Origin: Promethearchaeota archaeon
GTDB lineage: Archaea; Asgardarchaeota; Lokiarchaeia; Helarchaeales; RDOG01
NCBI GenBank assembly: GCA_011365055.1
Contig: RDOG01000012.1
Coordinates: forward strand, 72,830 to 136,829
Length of the DNA: 64,000 nt
Reading direction: 5' to 3'
This document shows, in pieces, positions 37,169-46,271 of this stretch. The translations under genes and the position numbers were made by a program. Within the stretch, counting starts at the first letter, position 1. Each line of letters begins with the position of its first letter. A model generated the notes under the pieces. That model had not been told where the DNA came from. It did not search any database and was given only the letters and a program-made list of their open reading frames with translations.

Positions 37169-38080
37169 ATGAGTAAAAAATCTGAGAATCATTTAGAAGA
37201 TTTAAAAATTCGGATTCGCTCGATTGATTTTTTAAAAATTTTAAAGGAAAAATTTACATATGATCAGCTAAGTGAAAAAATAGATCTCCCTATCACGGTT
37301 TTAAATAGATATGTAAAAGGGCATGTCATCCCTAGTCGTGAAAGAGCTGAAGTATTAATCGATTTTTTCGAAAAAAATATTGATTTAAAAGAGGAAATTC
37401 TCAAGAAAATACATTTTAATAAATGGATGGAAAATTACCAAGAATATCAAAAATTAATTGATGATACTAGAAGAATCGAAAAAAGAATAAAAAACAGTAT
37501 AAATTCGGTAGAAATTTCTACATTAACACAAGAAATTAAGTTTAATAATGAGAGAATTAAAGATTATCTTGATAAATTGAAAGAAACTCGCTATATTGAT
37601 AATACGCAATTATTAAGTGATACTTTATTTTTAGGTGTGTTAGCTAAATTTATTGCTCAGAAATATAAACAATCTACTATCACAAAAATCTTAACTGCTG
37701 CAGTAGATGGTCTTCCACTGGCAGTTAGAATAGCTGACCAGCTCGAAGCTGAGTTAATTATTGCAAAAAACACAAAAGAGGTCGGTGTTCCGAAGTATAT
37801 TGAAGAAAATTACACGCCAAGTTCTAGTTCTGGCAATTTACTCACGTTATATGTTCCAAGACACTTGATTTCGAAGAAAGATAGGGTTTTGATTGTTGAT
37901 GATATCATACGATCTGGATACACACAAAATGCGTTAATTAAAATTTGTAAGAAAATAAATGCAAAAGTACTTGGAGTATTTATCATGATTGGGTTCGGAA
38001 CCAAATGGAAAGAAATATTTGATAATGAGGAATTTAAAGTAGAGACATTTCTTAATATTCCAGATCCCATGGCTCTATAA
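37169..38080 (+). CDS. HTH-phosphoribosyltransferase-type transcription regulator (GfcR-like)
   Basis: 303 aa. Residues 15-75 form a helix-turn-helix (FTYDQLSEKIDLPITVLNRY then VKGHVIPSRERAE), a Lys/Glu-rich coiled segment follows (80-150), and residues 160-300 are a type I phosphoribosyltransferase domain. The PRPP loop VLIVDDIIRSGYT is intact near residue 243, and AAVDGLPLAVRIADQL forms the conserved front. Archaeal GfcR and bacterial PurR use such a domain as a ligand sensor rather than an enzyme. The target is unknown; it is divergent from the radical SAM gene and may control it. Confidence 0.8.
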   Translation: MSKKSENHLEDLKIRIRSIDFLKILKEKFTYDQLSEKIDLPITVLNRYVKGHVIPSRERAEVLIDFFEKNIDLKEEILKKIHFNKWMENYQEYQKLIDDTRRIEKRIKNSINSVEISTLTQEIKFNNERIKDYLDKLKETRYIDNTQLLSDTLFLGVLAKFIAQKYKQSTITKILTAAVDGLPLAVRIADQLEAELIIAKNTKEVGVPKYIEENYTPSSSSGNLLTLYVPRHLISKKDRVLIVDDIIRSGYTQNALIKICKKINAKVLGVFIMIGFGTKWKEIFDNEEFKVETFLNIPDPMAL

Positions 38081-38180
38081 AAAATGAAATTAATTATCAA
38101 TTTTTAATTATTTTAAATATATAATAAAACTAGGGAGAATATTCGGTATTGAACTCAAAATTAAGAAATATTAAAGAAAA

Positions 38181-39221
38181 TTAATCTATTATTTTTGGAA
38201 TATTTACATCATATGGCGGATAGATTATCCCTTTTTCGGTAATGATTGCAGTAACTAACTCAGGTGGAGTCATATCAAAGGCTGGATTAAATACAGGAAC
38301 TTCTTCAGGAACAACTCTCGTGGTTCCAACATGCGTAATTTCTTTTGATTCACGTTTTTCAATAATAACTTCATCGTATTTTGTCTTCAAATCAAAAGTT
38401 GAACTAGGCGCAGCAACGTAAAATGGTATATTACTATGATATTTAGCTAATACTGCAACTGAATAAGTACCTATTTTATTAAATACATGTCCAGTTGACA
38501 CTATTCGATCCGCTCCGACAATTATCTTGTCGATTTGACCCTTAGCCATTAAAAATCCTGCCATATTATCAGTAATGACGGTGACTGGAATGCCATCGTA
38601 ATGCAATTCAAAAGAAGTTAATCTTGCACCTTGTAATTTGGGTCTAGTTTCATCTGCATACACATGAACCTTTTTTCCTTCCCTCCAAGCTGATCTTATA
38701 ACTCCTAAAGCTGTACCATATTTAACGGTTGCTAAACCACCTGCATTACAATGTGTTAGAATATTGTCACCGTCTTTAAATAATTCCTGACCGTATTTTC
38801 CCATGTCGATATTAATTTTGATGTCTTCATCTCTCATTTTTTTAGCTTCTTGAATTATTGCTTCTCTTTTTTCTTGAAATGGTTTATCTTGTTTCGCAAT
38901 TTTCATAATGCGGTCAATAGCCCAAAATAAATTTATTGCAGTTGGTCGAGTTTCTCTTAATCGTTCAGCAGCAGATTTTAGGTTAAAATCAAAATTCTTC
39001 TCGTTAGAATTTTTACTTGCTAATGCTAATCCCATCGCAGCGGCAACACCTATCGCAGGGGCACCTCTAATGACCATTGTTTCAATAGCTTCCGCGACTT
39101 GTTCATAATTTTTACATTTTATATATTTTAATTTAACAGGTAGCAAATTTTGATCGATCATGTACACCATATTGTTATCTTTCCAGTCAATAGTAGTTAA
39201 TTTTGAAATATCGTTGTTCAT
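38181..39221 (-). CDS. mtnA: S-methyl-5-thioribose-1-phosphate isomerase
   Basis: 346 aa of the eIF2B-like aldose-ketose isomerase family, acting in methionine salvage. Signatures are MVIRGAPAIGVAAAMGLAL near residue 50, RPTAINLFWAIDR, THCNAGGLATV (catalytic Cys) near 158, YADETRPKLQGARLTSFEL near 190 and VGADRIVSTGHVFNKIGT (catalytic Asp) near 237. These fit MtnA better than ribose-1,5-bisphosphate isomerase. No other salvage gene is adjacent. Confidence 0.9.
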   Translation of the reverse strand: MNNDISKLTTIDWKDNNMVYMIDQNLLPVKLKYIKCKNYEQVAEAIETMVIRGAPAIGVAAAMGLALASKNSNEKNFDFNLKSAAERLRETRPTAINLFWAIDRIMKIAKQDKPFQEKREAIIQEAKKMRDEDIKINIDMGKYGQELFKDGDNILTHCNAGGLATVKYGTALGVIRSAWREGKKVHVYADETRPKLQGARLTSFELHYDGIPVTVITDNMAGFLMAKGQIDKIIVGADRIVSTGHVFNKIGTYSVAVLAKYHSNIPFYVAAPSSTFDLKTKYDEVIIEKRESKEITHVGTTRVVPEEVPVFNPAFDMTPPELVTAIITEKGIIYPPYDVNIPKIID

Positions 39222-39349
39222 TTCTATTCCTATCCTCTAAAGAAATATGATAATGTTTAAAGTCCATTTTTATTAAGTTTTTTAATGAGGATTTAAAAAA
39301 ATTGTAATAATTATTTCTCTTTTCAAGTTTGAAGACAAGTGGGCTTGAC

Positions 39350-39937
39350 ATGGAAGAATTTCAAAATGATGAAATCAAAAAAGAAGAAAAAGAAACATAT
39401 CAAGGTAAATTTTCAGATGATAAAATAATAATTTTGCCTCCAGATTCAACTAATTTGCATGAAAAAGGATATTATGGAACCTTAGATGAAAAAAATAATT
39501 TAATTTTGGAACCTGTCGAATGCTTGCTATTAATAGAGCGAAAACGACTCGAATTATATGATGAGAAAAAACAATTAATGACTTTACAAAAATTAATCGA
39601 GATTTTTATTAAAAAATCTCCAAATGATTTTTGGACTAATTATTTAGTTTACAAAGATTTACGAAATAGAGGTTATATTGTTAAAAAAGGAGTTAGTTTA
39701 GATACTGCGTTTAGGGTTTATAAGCGAGGTGCAAAAATTGGGGAAGATACATCAAAATTCTTAGTCACAGTTATTATTGAGGGGACACCCATAAGTTTGA
39801 CAAATTTAGATGAAATAGTTATTTCTGCTAAAAGTGTAAGAAAAAATCTCATTTTAGCAGTCGTGGATAGGCAAGGGGAAGTAACTTATTATAATTGCTC
39901 ATCTTTTGAAATAAATCCCATAACTAGGGAAAATTAG
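39350..39937 (+). CDS. endA: tRNA-splicing endonuclease with the catalytic His replaced
   Basis: 195 aa from ATG 39350; TTG 39329 would add seven residues. The layout is an N-terminal domain (GYYGTLDEKNNLILEPVE) and the C-terminal nuclease (YLVYKDLRNRGYIVKKG, FRVYKRG, SVRKNLILAVVD). Archaeal EndA uses Tyr, His and Lys. Tyr124 (FRVYKRG) and Lys165 (SVRKN) are present, but the His of the EHSxFLV motif is Thr134 here (GEDTSKFLV). The protein may be a structural or half-active subunit, or use another base. It heads an operon with an unknown gene and a PIN-ATPase-KH protein, 16 bases from the next gene. Confidence 0.85.
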   Translation: MEEFQNDEIKKEEKETYQGKFSDDKIIILPPDSTNLHEKGYYGTLDEKNNLILEPVECLLLIERKRLELYDEKKQLMTLQKLIEIFIKKSPNDFWTNYLVYKDLRNRGYIVKKGVSLDTAFRVYKRGAKIGEDTSKFLVTVIIEGTPISLTNLDEIVISAKSVRKNLILAVVDRQGEVTYYNCSSFEINPITREN

Positions 39938-39953
39938 CATAAAGTGGAACCTA

Positions 39954-40625
39954 TTGAAGGAAAAATATGTCGTTTTCATCCCAATAATGGATGCAGAAGA
40001 CAAATCTTTAAGCTTTATTGTTGATTTATTTGAAAATTATCTCAATTTAGACCATTTGATAATTTTGATGCCCTTTGAATTTTCAATACAACTGGATTTG
40101 GATCCAATTGATAAAAGATATGAAGTTGCCGATCCTGTATTAATGTCATTTTATGATTTGATGGAAACATTTGAAACGTTAAAAACTTCCCAGCAAATTA
40201 GTATATATCATGAAAAACAAATTGATGAATTAGCTGCTGAATTAGAATCTATCTGGGCAAGATTTTGGATACCTTCAGATGATCCAATCAGGAATGAGGT
40301 AAAAATTGCGAGAGAATTTTATTCATTATTAGAAAAAACCCCTTTAAATCCTTTTATCGAAATGTTTTATAAAAGATATTATTATAAAGAAGGCTTAGTT
40401 GACTTTAATCTCGACGATCCCTTGCAAGAACCCATCATTGAACGACTTTTTGAAGAAAGAAGACGAAAGAATCAATTTAAACGAAAAACTTTAATGAAGA
40501 TTTCTGCATTTCAATTGAAACTAATGGAAAAAAAATTAAAAGTTTCTGCAAGATTGATGTGGGAAAGGTATTTAGAGTCAGGTAGATTAAAATATTATCC
40601 TCCTCAAAAAGCATATTCTAAATAA
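39954..40625 (+). CDS. Unknown helical protein between endA and the PIN-ATPase
   Basis: 223 aa from TTG 39954; no better start is in frame. It is soluble. The front half has alternating hydrophobic strands (KYVVFIPIMD, HLIILMPFEFSIQ). The rear is helical and basic (ERRRKNQFKRKTLMK and QLKLMEKKLKVSARLMWERYLE), which could bind nucleic acid. I do not recognise a family. Tight spacing (16 and 12 bases) to endA and the PIN-ATPase gene suggests a role in RNA or DNA processing with them. Confidence 0.65.
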   Translation: MKEKYVVFIPIMDAEDKSLSFIVDLFENYLNLDHLIILMPFEFSIQLDLDPIDKRYEVADPVLMSFYDLMETFETLKTSQQISIYHEKQIDELAAELESIWARFWIPSDDPIRNEVKIAREFYSLLEKTPLNPFIEMFYKRYYYKEGLVDFNLDDPLQEPIIERLFEERRRKNQFKRKTLMKISAFQLKLMEKKLKVSARLMWERYLESGRLKYYPPQKAYSK

Positions 40626-40637
40626 TGAGATGATTTT

Positions 40638-42251
40638 GTGAAGTATGTTCCAGATACAAGCGTTCTAGTGAGTGGTAGCATCCTTGATTTAATAAAATCA
40701 GGGAAGTTAGAGGGTACTCCAATTAATATTTTGATACCTAGAGTCGTGTTAGCTGAAATTGAATATTTAGCAAACCAACGAAAAAAAATTGGCTTTGATG
40801 GATTAAGAAATTTAAAAGAATTAAGATTACTTGCTGGAATTAAAATTGAAATGGAGATGGTAGGAAATCGTCCAACGCTAGAGGAAATTAAATTAAGTCC
40901 TGGGGGCGAATTGGATTACATAATTAGAGAAGAAGCTAATAAAGAATTAGCAGTATTAATAACATCTGACAAAATACAAGCTTCATGTGCTGAAGCTGAA
41001 GGTATTGAAATAATATTCGTCAGGGAAGAAAAAAAAGTTCCCAAATACAATATAAAATCATTTTTTGATAATAAAACAATGTCTGTACATTTAAAAGAAA
41101 ATTTGCCTCCATACGCAAAAAAAGGAACTCCTGGAAGATGGAAATTAGAAAAAATTTCAGAGGAATTATTATTATTTAATGATTTAAAAGAATTAGCATA
41201 TGATTTAATATATAATGCTAGAAGTGGTAAAGAAGGTTTGATCGAAATTGAAAGAAAAAATGCCACTGTTGTTCAATTAGACGATTTTCGGATAGTTATC
41301 ACTGAAAGTCCCTTTTCAGATCATTTAGAAATAACTGCAGTAAGACCACTTTTTAAAACTCGATTAGAAGATTATAACTTAAGTTCTAGATTAATTGAAC
41401 GTTTTGAAAAAAGTGCTGAAGGAATATTAATTGCAGGACCTCCTGGATCAGGGAAATCGACTTTTGCAAGCGCATTAGCAGAGTTTTATAAAGAAAAAGG
41501 CAAAGTAGTTAAGACAATGGAAAAACCTCGTGATTTACAAGTATCACCTGAAATAACTCAATACACAGCTTTAGAAGGAGACATGGAAAAAACCAGTGAT
41601 TTGTTGTTTTTGGTTCGTCCTGATTTTACAATTTATGATGAAATAAGAAAAACAAGGGACTTTGAGATATATACTGACTTGAGACTAAGTAGCGTTGGAA
41701 TGATTGGGGTTATTCACTCCAAAACTGCTGTCGATGCAATTCAACGTTTTCTTTCACGTTTAGAACTTGGTATAATACCACAAGTGATAGATACGGTTAT
41801 TTTTATTGATTCAGGATATATAAAAGAAAGTGACGTTATTACACTTAATATGACTGTTAAAGTCCCTTATGGGATGTCTGATAGTGATCTTGCACGTCCC
41901 GTTGTTGAAATTAGAAGTTTTGATGGATCTTTATTGTATGAAATATATACTTTCGGAGAACAAATAGTTGTAATACCTGTAAAAAAACCTAAATCTCCTG
42001 AAATAAAATCTATTGTTAAAAATTTATCGAGTCATATTATGAATTTATGTCCGGGTTCTCAATTTGAAGTTTTTAATAGTGGCGCAAATCGATATCAAAT
42101 CTATCTAAATCGCGATGATATTCCAACAATTATTGGTAAAAAAGGAAAAACTGTTAGAGATCTAGAAGAAAAATTAGGAATTAAGATAGATATTATCGAA
42201 ATGGATGGAAAAAAAAGGAAAAATAAAAAAAGAAAATCAAGAAGAAAATAA
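40638..42251 (+). CDS. PIN domain - ATPase - KH domain protein (PINA-like)
   Basis: 537 aa from GTG 40638 with GATGA upstream. Residues 1-135 form a PIN nuclease fold (PDTSVLVSG with Asp6, then acidic residues near 42 and 95-115). Residues 250-420 are a PilT/VirB11-type ATPase: Walker A AGPPGSGKST near 268, acidic Walker B region DFTIYDEIRK, and a conserved HSKT. Residues 455-525 are a KH domain (IPTIIGKKGKTVRDLEE), followed by a Lys/Arg tail. Crenarchaeal PINA is a hexameric Holliday-junction ATPase. Operon linkage to endA hints at an RNA role here. Confidence 0.9.
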   Translation: MKYVPDTSVLVSGSILDLIKSGKLEGTPINILIPRVVLAEIEYLANQRKKIGFDGLRNLKELRLLAGIKIEMEMVGNRPTLEEIKLSPGGELDYIIREEANKELAVLITSDKIQASCAEAEGIEIIFVREEKKVPKYNIKSFFDNKTMSVHLKENLPPYAKKGTPGRWKLEKISEELLLFNDLKELAYDLIYNARSGKEGLIEIERKNATVVQLDDFRIVITESPFSDHLEITAVRPLFKTRLEDYNLSSRLIERFEKSAEGILIAGPPGSGKSTFASALAEFYKEKGKVVKTMEKPRDLQVSPEITQYTALEGDMEKTSDLLFLVRPDFTIYDEIRKTRDFEIYTDLRLSSVGMIGVIHSKTAVDAIQRFLSRLELGIIPQVIDTVIFIDSGYIKESDVITLNMTVKVPYGMSDSDLARPVVEIRSFDGSLLYEIYTFGEQIVVIPVKKPKSPEIKSIVKNLSSHIMNLCPGSQFEVFNSGANRYQIYLNRDDIPTIIGKKGKTVRDLEEKLGIKIDIIEMDGKKRKNKKRKSRRK

Positions 42252-43253
42252 TTAAAAATTTGGAGGCATTTGATCCTTTTTATTTTCACTCAAATTATTT
42301 TTATCCATGCTTTTGAGGAAAATATACATTTCCTTTTTTAATTTTTCGGATAATTCTTCAGCTCCTAACGGCCATAATTTTCTATTTTCTTTAATATATC
42401 CTCCAAAGATCCCCATCACTAAATTTAATGTAATTAATAATGGAGAAAATGATATAAAAAGCGGAATTATTTGAACTTGATAATTTGGAATTAAATCAAT
42501 AGAACCAACGATAAAAACAACTAAAAACACTGTTCCAAAATGGCCTAATGAAATCATAATTCCATTTCTTCTTGATCCGGCGTAATAACTACCCATAAAT
42601 ACTGGTAAAAAGAAGATTGCCAAAAAAAACATCATTAAAATTATAATTACAACAAGTGCAATTCTTTGAATATATAAAAATTCTATTTCGCTTATCCCAT
42701 CTGCAGTTATAACACTAATATCATATCCAAAAAATACAGTAAAAATATTTTGATCATCGGGTAAAAAAGTCAGGAAAAATGCAAAGCCAATAATAACAAG
42801 TGAGGATAAACCGATTGATATAAATAAACCTAAAAAAATTGAAATAGAGGTTCTATCAGCGATACCAAATCGCTTTTTTATTATATCATCGATTATATTG
42901 TCAAAATTCTGTGTCTTAGTTTTTATACTTGGATCTTCTTTTTTGATTTCCCTATAATATAAATCATAAAATTCAAGAAGCACTACTTTTAGGATTTTAT
43001 ATAATAGTTTTCCACTATCTTTATCGTCTGCAATAGCAACAGCCATGATAGGTGCAAATGCATGCTTAACCATGGATAATCTGCCGCCTTTTATTTTTAA
43101 TTGTTGTAGTTCCTCACCCATGCTGTCAATAGCAAAATTTCCCAAAGCTATAATAAACCCTGAAAATATTTGCGCATCAATAACTGCATTAGAATAATGT
43201 CTTTCATAAATACAAATGCCATTTTCTGCAATGATGAAAAAACTTTGAATCAA
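42252..43253 (-). CDS. Longin-like domain fused to membrane helices
   Basis: 333 aa. Residues 1-115 look like a longin/profilin-like fold: it opens IQSFFIIAENGICIYERHYS and continues with helix FSGFIIALGNFAIDSMGEEL, strand LQQLKIKGGRLSMVKHA and strand IMAVAIADDKDSGKL. Residues 140-310 contain four membrane helices and the tail is Lys/Asn-rich. Two other proteins in the window start the same way (the genes at 49999 and 60599). Eukaryotic longin domains occur in R-SNAREs and trafficking complexes. Membrane attachment makes this one a candidate membrane-identity or trafficking factor; the role is inferred. Confidence 0.6.
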   Translation of the reverse strand: MIQSFFIIAENGICIYERHYSNAVIDAQIFSGFIIALGNFAIDSMGEELQQLKIKGGRLSMVKHAFAPIMAVAIADDKDSGKLLYKILKVVLLEFYDLYYREIKKEDPSIKTKTQNFDNIIDDIIKKRFGIADRTSISIFLGLFISIGLSSLVIIGFAFFLTFLPDDQNIFTVFFGYDISVITADGISEIEFLYIQRIALVVIIILMMFFLAIFFLPVFMGSYYAGSRRNGIMISLGHFGTVFLVVFIVGSIDLIPNYQVQIIPLFISFSPLLITLNLVMGIFGGYIKENRKLWPLGAEELSEKLKKEMYIFLKSMDKNNLSENKKDQMPPNF

Positions 43254-43392
43254 ATAAATCCCATTTTCTTTTAAATAATACTACATTCTTTATTTATAAT
43301 ATTTAAATTTTAATTCATTTTCAAATGATATATAATAATATTTTAAAGCTCTGTATGTTAATGTAAATTTAATTACTATATTACTTAAATTC

Positions 43393-43501
43393 GGTCTGGT
43401 GGCCTAGCCAGGATAGGGCACTTGCCTCCTAAGCAAGTTGTCGAGGGTTCGAATCCTTTAATATGAGTTATTAAAGGTCGGAAATCCCTCCCAGACCGCC
43501 A
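43393..43501 (+). tRNA. tRNA-Arg (anticodon CCT) with a 31-nt insertion in the T arm
   Basis: Acceptor stem GGTCTGG (43393-43399) pairs with CCAGACC (43491-43497), followed by G and encoded CCA. The D stem is GCCT/GGGC and the anticodon stem CTTGC/GCAAG encloses CTCCTAA, anticodon CCT at 43428-43430 (Arg, codon AGG). The T stem GAGGG (43443-43447) and loop TTCGAAT are followed by CC, then 31 extra bases, then CTC. Removing 43457-43487 restores CCCTC and a perfect T stem. Bases AATCC at both edges make the exact cut ambiguous. Confidence 0.88.
43457..43487 (+). other. Putative tRNA intron at a non-anticodon site (T-stem, 3' strand)
   Basis: Thirty-one bases flanked by a 5-base repeat AATCC (43452-43456 and 43483-43487). 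With two exon bases it forms a hairpin, CCTTTAATA (43455-43463) with TATTAAAGG (43469-43477), loop TGAGT. A textbook bulge-helix-bulge is not obvious by eye. Archaeal tRNA introns outside the anticodon loop are known and need broad-specificity endonucleases. Confidence 0.7.
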
Positions 43502-43516
43502 TTTTTTAGTGAATTA

Positions 43517-44206
43517 TTATTTTGTGATTTTTTTTACAGAATCTTCTAGACCTACTAGAACTATATCTGTCATATCCAAAAATAATCCGTTCTCGACGAT
43601 TCCTGGGCATGTATTTAACTCAATTTCTAATTTATAAGGATCCTTAATTTTATTAAATCTTGCATCGACTATATAATTACCATTATCTGTAACAACTGGT
43701 CCAAGTTTTTTAACTGCGTTCCTAACAATAACTTCTGTGGTAAATTCTTTCAAAAAATTTACTACTTTTGTTAGGGCACACGGAATTACTTCGACAGGTA
43801 ATGGAAATGTCCCTAAAACATCAACCATCTTGGAATCATCCACAATAATTATAAGTTTTTTGGCAGAAGAATCCACAATTTTTTCTTGTGTGAGTGCTGC
43901 ACCGCCTCCTTTAATCAAATTTAAATTCTGGTCAACTTCATCTGCACCATCAATTGCGAGATCGACATCAGGATATTCATTTAGTGTTGTAATAGGGATT
44001 TTATTATCCCTTAATAGAAAAAATGATTGTGAAGAAGTCGGAATCGCTTTGATTTTTAAACCTTCGTTTTGTATTCTCTCGTGAAGGAAACTTACAGCGT
44101 GTGCTATCGTTGTCCCAGATCCCATTCCTATGATCATATCGTCCTCTACATATTTGACTGCTTCCTTCGCAGCTTGAATTTTTGCTTTGGCGTTATTATA
44201 ATTCAT
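43517..44206 (-). CDS. rpiA: Ribose-5-phosphate isomerase A
   Basis: 229 aa, normal length; interconverts ribose-5-phosphate and ribulose-5-phosphate. Substrate loops are GMGSGTTIAHAVSFL near residue 28, DLAIDGADEVDQNL near 82 and KGGGAALTQEKIVDSSAKK near 97, which carries the catalytic Glu. PVEVIPCA follows. It ends 16 bases from the tRNA-Arg on the other strand. It supplies ribose for purine synthesis, whose genes purB and purE are further right. Confidence 0.95.
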   Translation of the reverse strand: MNYNNAKAKIQAAKEAVKYVEDDMIIGMGSGTTIAHAVSFLHERIQNEGLKIKAIPTSSQSFFLLRDNKIPITTLNEYPDVDLAIDGADEVDQNLNLIKGGGAALTQEKIVDSSAKKLIIIVDDSKMVDVLGTFPLPVEVIPCALTKVVNFLKEFTTEVIVRNAVKKLGPVVTDNGNYIVDARFNKIKDPYKLEIELNTCPGIVENGLFLDMTDIVLVGLEDSVKKITK

Positions 44207-44363
44207 TTAAATTACTCCGATTTATAAAGTGAAAACATAATCACGATAATTGTATAATTTTTGAATTTTTTGTACTCTTTAATTGAAATAACTTAACCAA
44301 AAAATTAATTTTTATATCGAAAATTTAATTTAGTTATCCTTTAAATTAAATTTGGGAATCTAA

Positions 44364-44786
44364 ATGGATAAAAAAGTTGAAAATGAAAATAGAAAATCAG
44401 AAGAAGAATTAACTAAAGAAAATAGTGATGAGATTAAAAAAAAGCAAGAAATTGAAGAAGAGATGGAACCAAAAGATAAAACTTACGACCAATTAGGTCT
44501 TATTTTTTTCATAGGTTTTATTTTTTGTGTTTTTTATATAATTTTTAGTCAATTAATGGGATTATATCCTTTTCAGATTGAGGGTGAATTGATTGGAGGA
44601 ACTTTTATAGGATCTGGAAGAATTTTTTTGGCAAATCCCGTTTTATTATACATAATTTACTGGATAGGGCTTGCCTTTTTATTACTAGGTTTTTATAGGA
44701 TTAAATGGGAACCCCAATTGATAATTTTGATTGGCATAATAGGTGCATTAATCTTTTTTGCTTTTTTTATTCGTATTTATTATTGA
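44364..44786 (+). CDS. Unknown three-helix membrane protein with charged N-terminus
   Basis: 140 aa. The first 45 residues are nearly all Lys, Glu, Asp and Asn and likely helical or disordered. Three membrane helices follow (about 47-67, 92-113, 118-139). No family recognised. It is 10 bases upstream of the UDP-sugar dehydrogenase gene, so it may serve surface polysaccharide or glycan work. Confidence 0.65.
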   Translation: MDKKVENENRKSEEELTKENSDEIKKKQEIEEEMEPKDKTYDQLGLIFFIGFIFCVFYIIFSQLMGLYPFQIEGELIGGTFIGSGRIFLANPVLLYIIYWIGLAFLLLGFYRIKWEPQLIILIGIIGALIFFAFFIRIYY

Positions 44787-44796
44787 GGGTTTAAGA

Positions 44797-46167
44797 ATGA
44801 GTGAAAAATATAAAGTAACATTTATTGGAACAGGTTATGTAGGACTAGTAACTGCAGCTTGCTTTGCAAAAATTGGGATGGATAAAAAAGCGGAATTGGA
44901 TTTAACGGTTTTTAATAATGATATTATTGAAGATAAAATAAATATAATAAAAAAAGGTCATTCTCCATTTTTTGAAGAAGGTTTTAATCCAATTTTAAAA
45001 GAAGTTATTGATAATAAGGTTCTCATTCCTGAATTGAATCTCGAAATGTGTGTAAAAAATTCTGATATTTTATATATTTGTGTTGGTACTCCTTCTAAAC
45101 CAACTGGTGAAGTTGATTTATCTTATATTAAAAATGTTGCAAAGGATTTGGGTAAAATTCTGAAGAGTATCGATTCTTATAAACGTGTCTGTGTCAAATC
45201 AACTGTCGTTCCTGAGACAACACGTGACATAGTTGGAAAAACTATTGAAGAGATCTCGGGGAAAAAAATTGGAAAAGATTTTGGTTTATTATTCATCCCG
45301 GAATTTTTAAGGGAAGGAAATGCGGTTGAAGATACATTAAACCCTGATCGAATCATCATTGGGGAACAAAATGAAAATGATGGAATTTATATGGAAAAAT
45401 TTTATAAAAATCTTTTTTATAATGTTCCAATTCTACGAATGAGTTTAGAATCTGCAGAAATGGTGAAATATGCCGCCAATTGTTTCTTAGCAACAAAGAT
45501 TTCATTTGCAAATGAAATAGCATCAATTGCAGAAAAAACGCATAATGTTGATGTGGGAGAGGTTATGAAAGGAGTTGGATCAGATTCAAGGATTTCTCCT
45601 AACTTTTTTAATGCTGGAGCCGGATTTGGCGGATCTTGTTTTCCAAAAGATGTCTCTGCATTTATATCATTTTCAAAGGAACGAGATTATGAACCCAGAA
45701 TTTTAAAATCTGTATTGAATAAGAATTATGAACAAGCAATCCATGTTGTTGATCTTGCTCGTTCCCTAGTATTAACATTCAAGGACAAAATAATTGCAAT
45801 TTTGGGGCTATCATTTAAACCAGGGACTTCAGATATGAGAGAAGCTCCTGCTATTAAAATTATAAACAAAATCCTTGAGGAAAATCCTAAATTAATAAAA
45901 GCATATGATCCCGTCGCGGTAGAAGAAGCAAAACAAGAGTTTGGAAATGCTATCACATATGCAGAATCAATTGAAGAATGCTTAAAAGACAGCGATATTT
46001 GCATTATCGTTACCGAATGGCCACAATTCGCAAATATTAAACCCGAATTGATTAAAAACTTAATGAAAAATAAAAATATCGTTGATGGGAGGAGAATAAT
46101 CGACTCAAAGCTTTTTGAAAAGGAATTTCAAGTCAAAATAATTGGACGAGGAATTTTGTCCAAATAA
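44797..46167 (+). CDS. UDP-glucose/UDP-HexNAc 6-dehydrogenase family protein
   Basis: 456 aa from ATG 44797, preceded by GAGGG; a longer frame overlapping the previous gene is unlikely. It oxidises a UDP-sugar to its uronate for glycan synthesis. NAD motif FIGTGYVGLVTAACFAK at the N-terminus, CVGTPSKPTGEVDLSYI near 100, KSTVVPETTRD, then the catalytic region GAGFGGSCFPKDVSAFI with Cys near residue 280. The central helix MSLESAEMVKYAANCFLATKISFANE also matches. Choice between glucose and N-acetyl-hexosamine substrates cannot be made by eye. Confidence 0.92.
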   Translation: MSEKYKVTFIGTGYVGLVTAACFAKIGMDKKAELDLTVFNNDIIEDKINIIKKGHSPFFEEGFNPILKEVIDNKVLIPELNLEMCVKNSDILYICVGTPSKPTGEVDLSYIKNVAKDLGKILKSIDSYKRVCVKSTVVPETTRDIVGKTIEEISGKKIGKDFGLLFIPEFLREGNAVEDTLNPDRIIIGEQNENDGIYMEKFYKNLFYNVPILRMSLESAEMVKYAANCFLATKISFANEIASIAEKTHNVDVGEVMKGVGSDSRISPNFFNAGAGFGGSCFPKDVSAFISFSKERDYEPRILKSVLNKNYEQAIHVVDLARSLVLTFKDKIIAILGLSFKPGTSDMREAPAIKIINKILEENPKLIKAYDPVAVEEAKQEFGNAITYAESIEECLKDSDICIIVTEWPQFANIKPELIKNLMKNKNIVDGRRIIDSKLFEKEFQVKIIGRGILSK

Positions 46168-46271
46168 ATCGAAATGAATTTCTTCGACTATTCTTCCTTC
46201 CTTCCTAATTTTTAGTAGACATTTTTCTATCCTTCAAGCTATCTAATTTTGTCTCGTGATTCATATAAAAT

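Noticed and set aside
43457..43487. Canonical bulge-helix-bulge intron
   Set aside because: I could not draw two 3-base bulges separated by a 4-bp helix at the edges; only a plain hairpin is clear.
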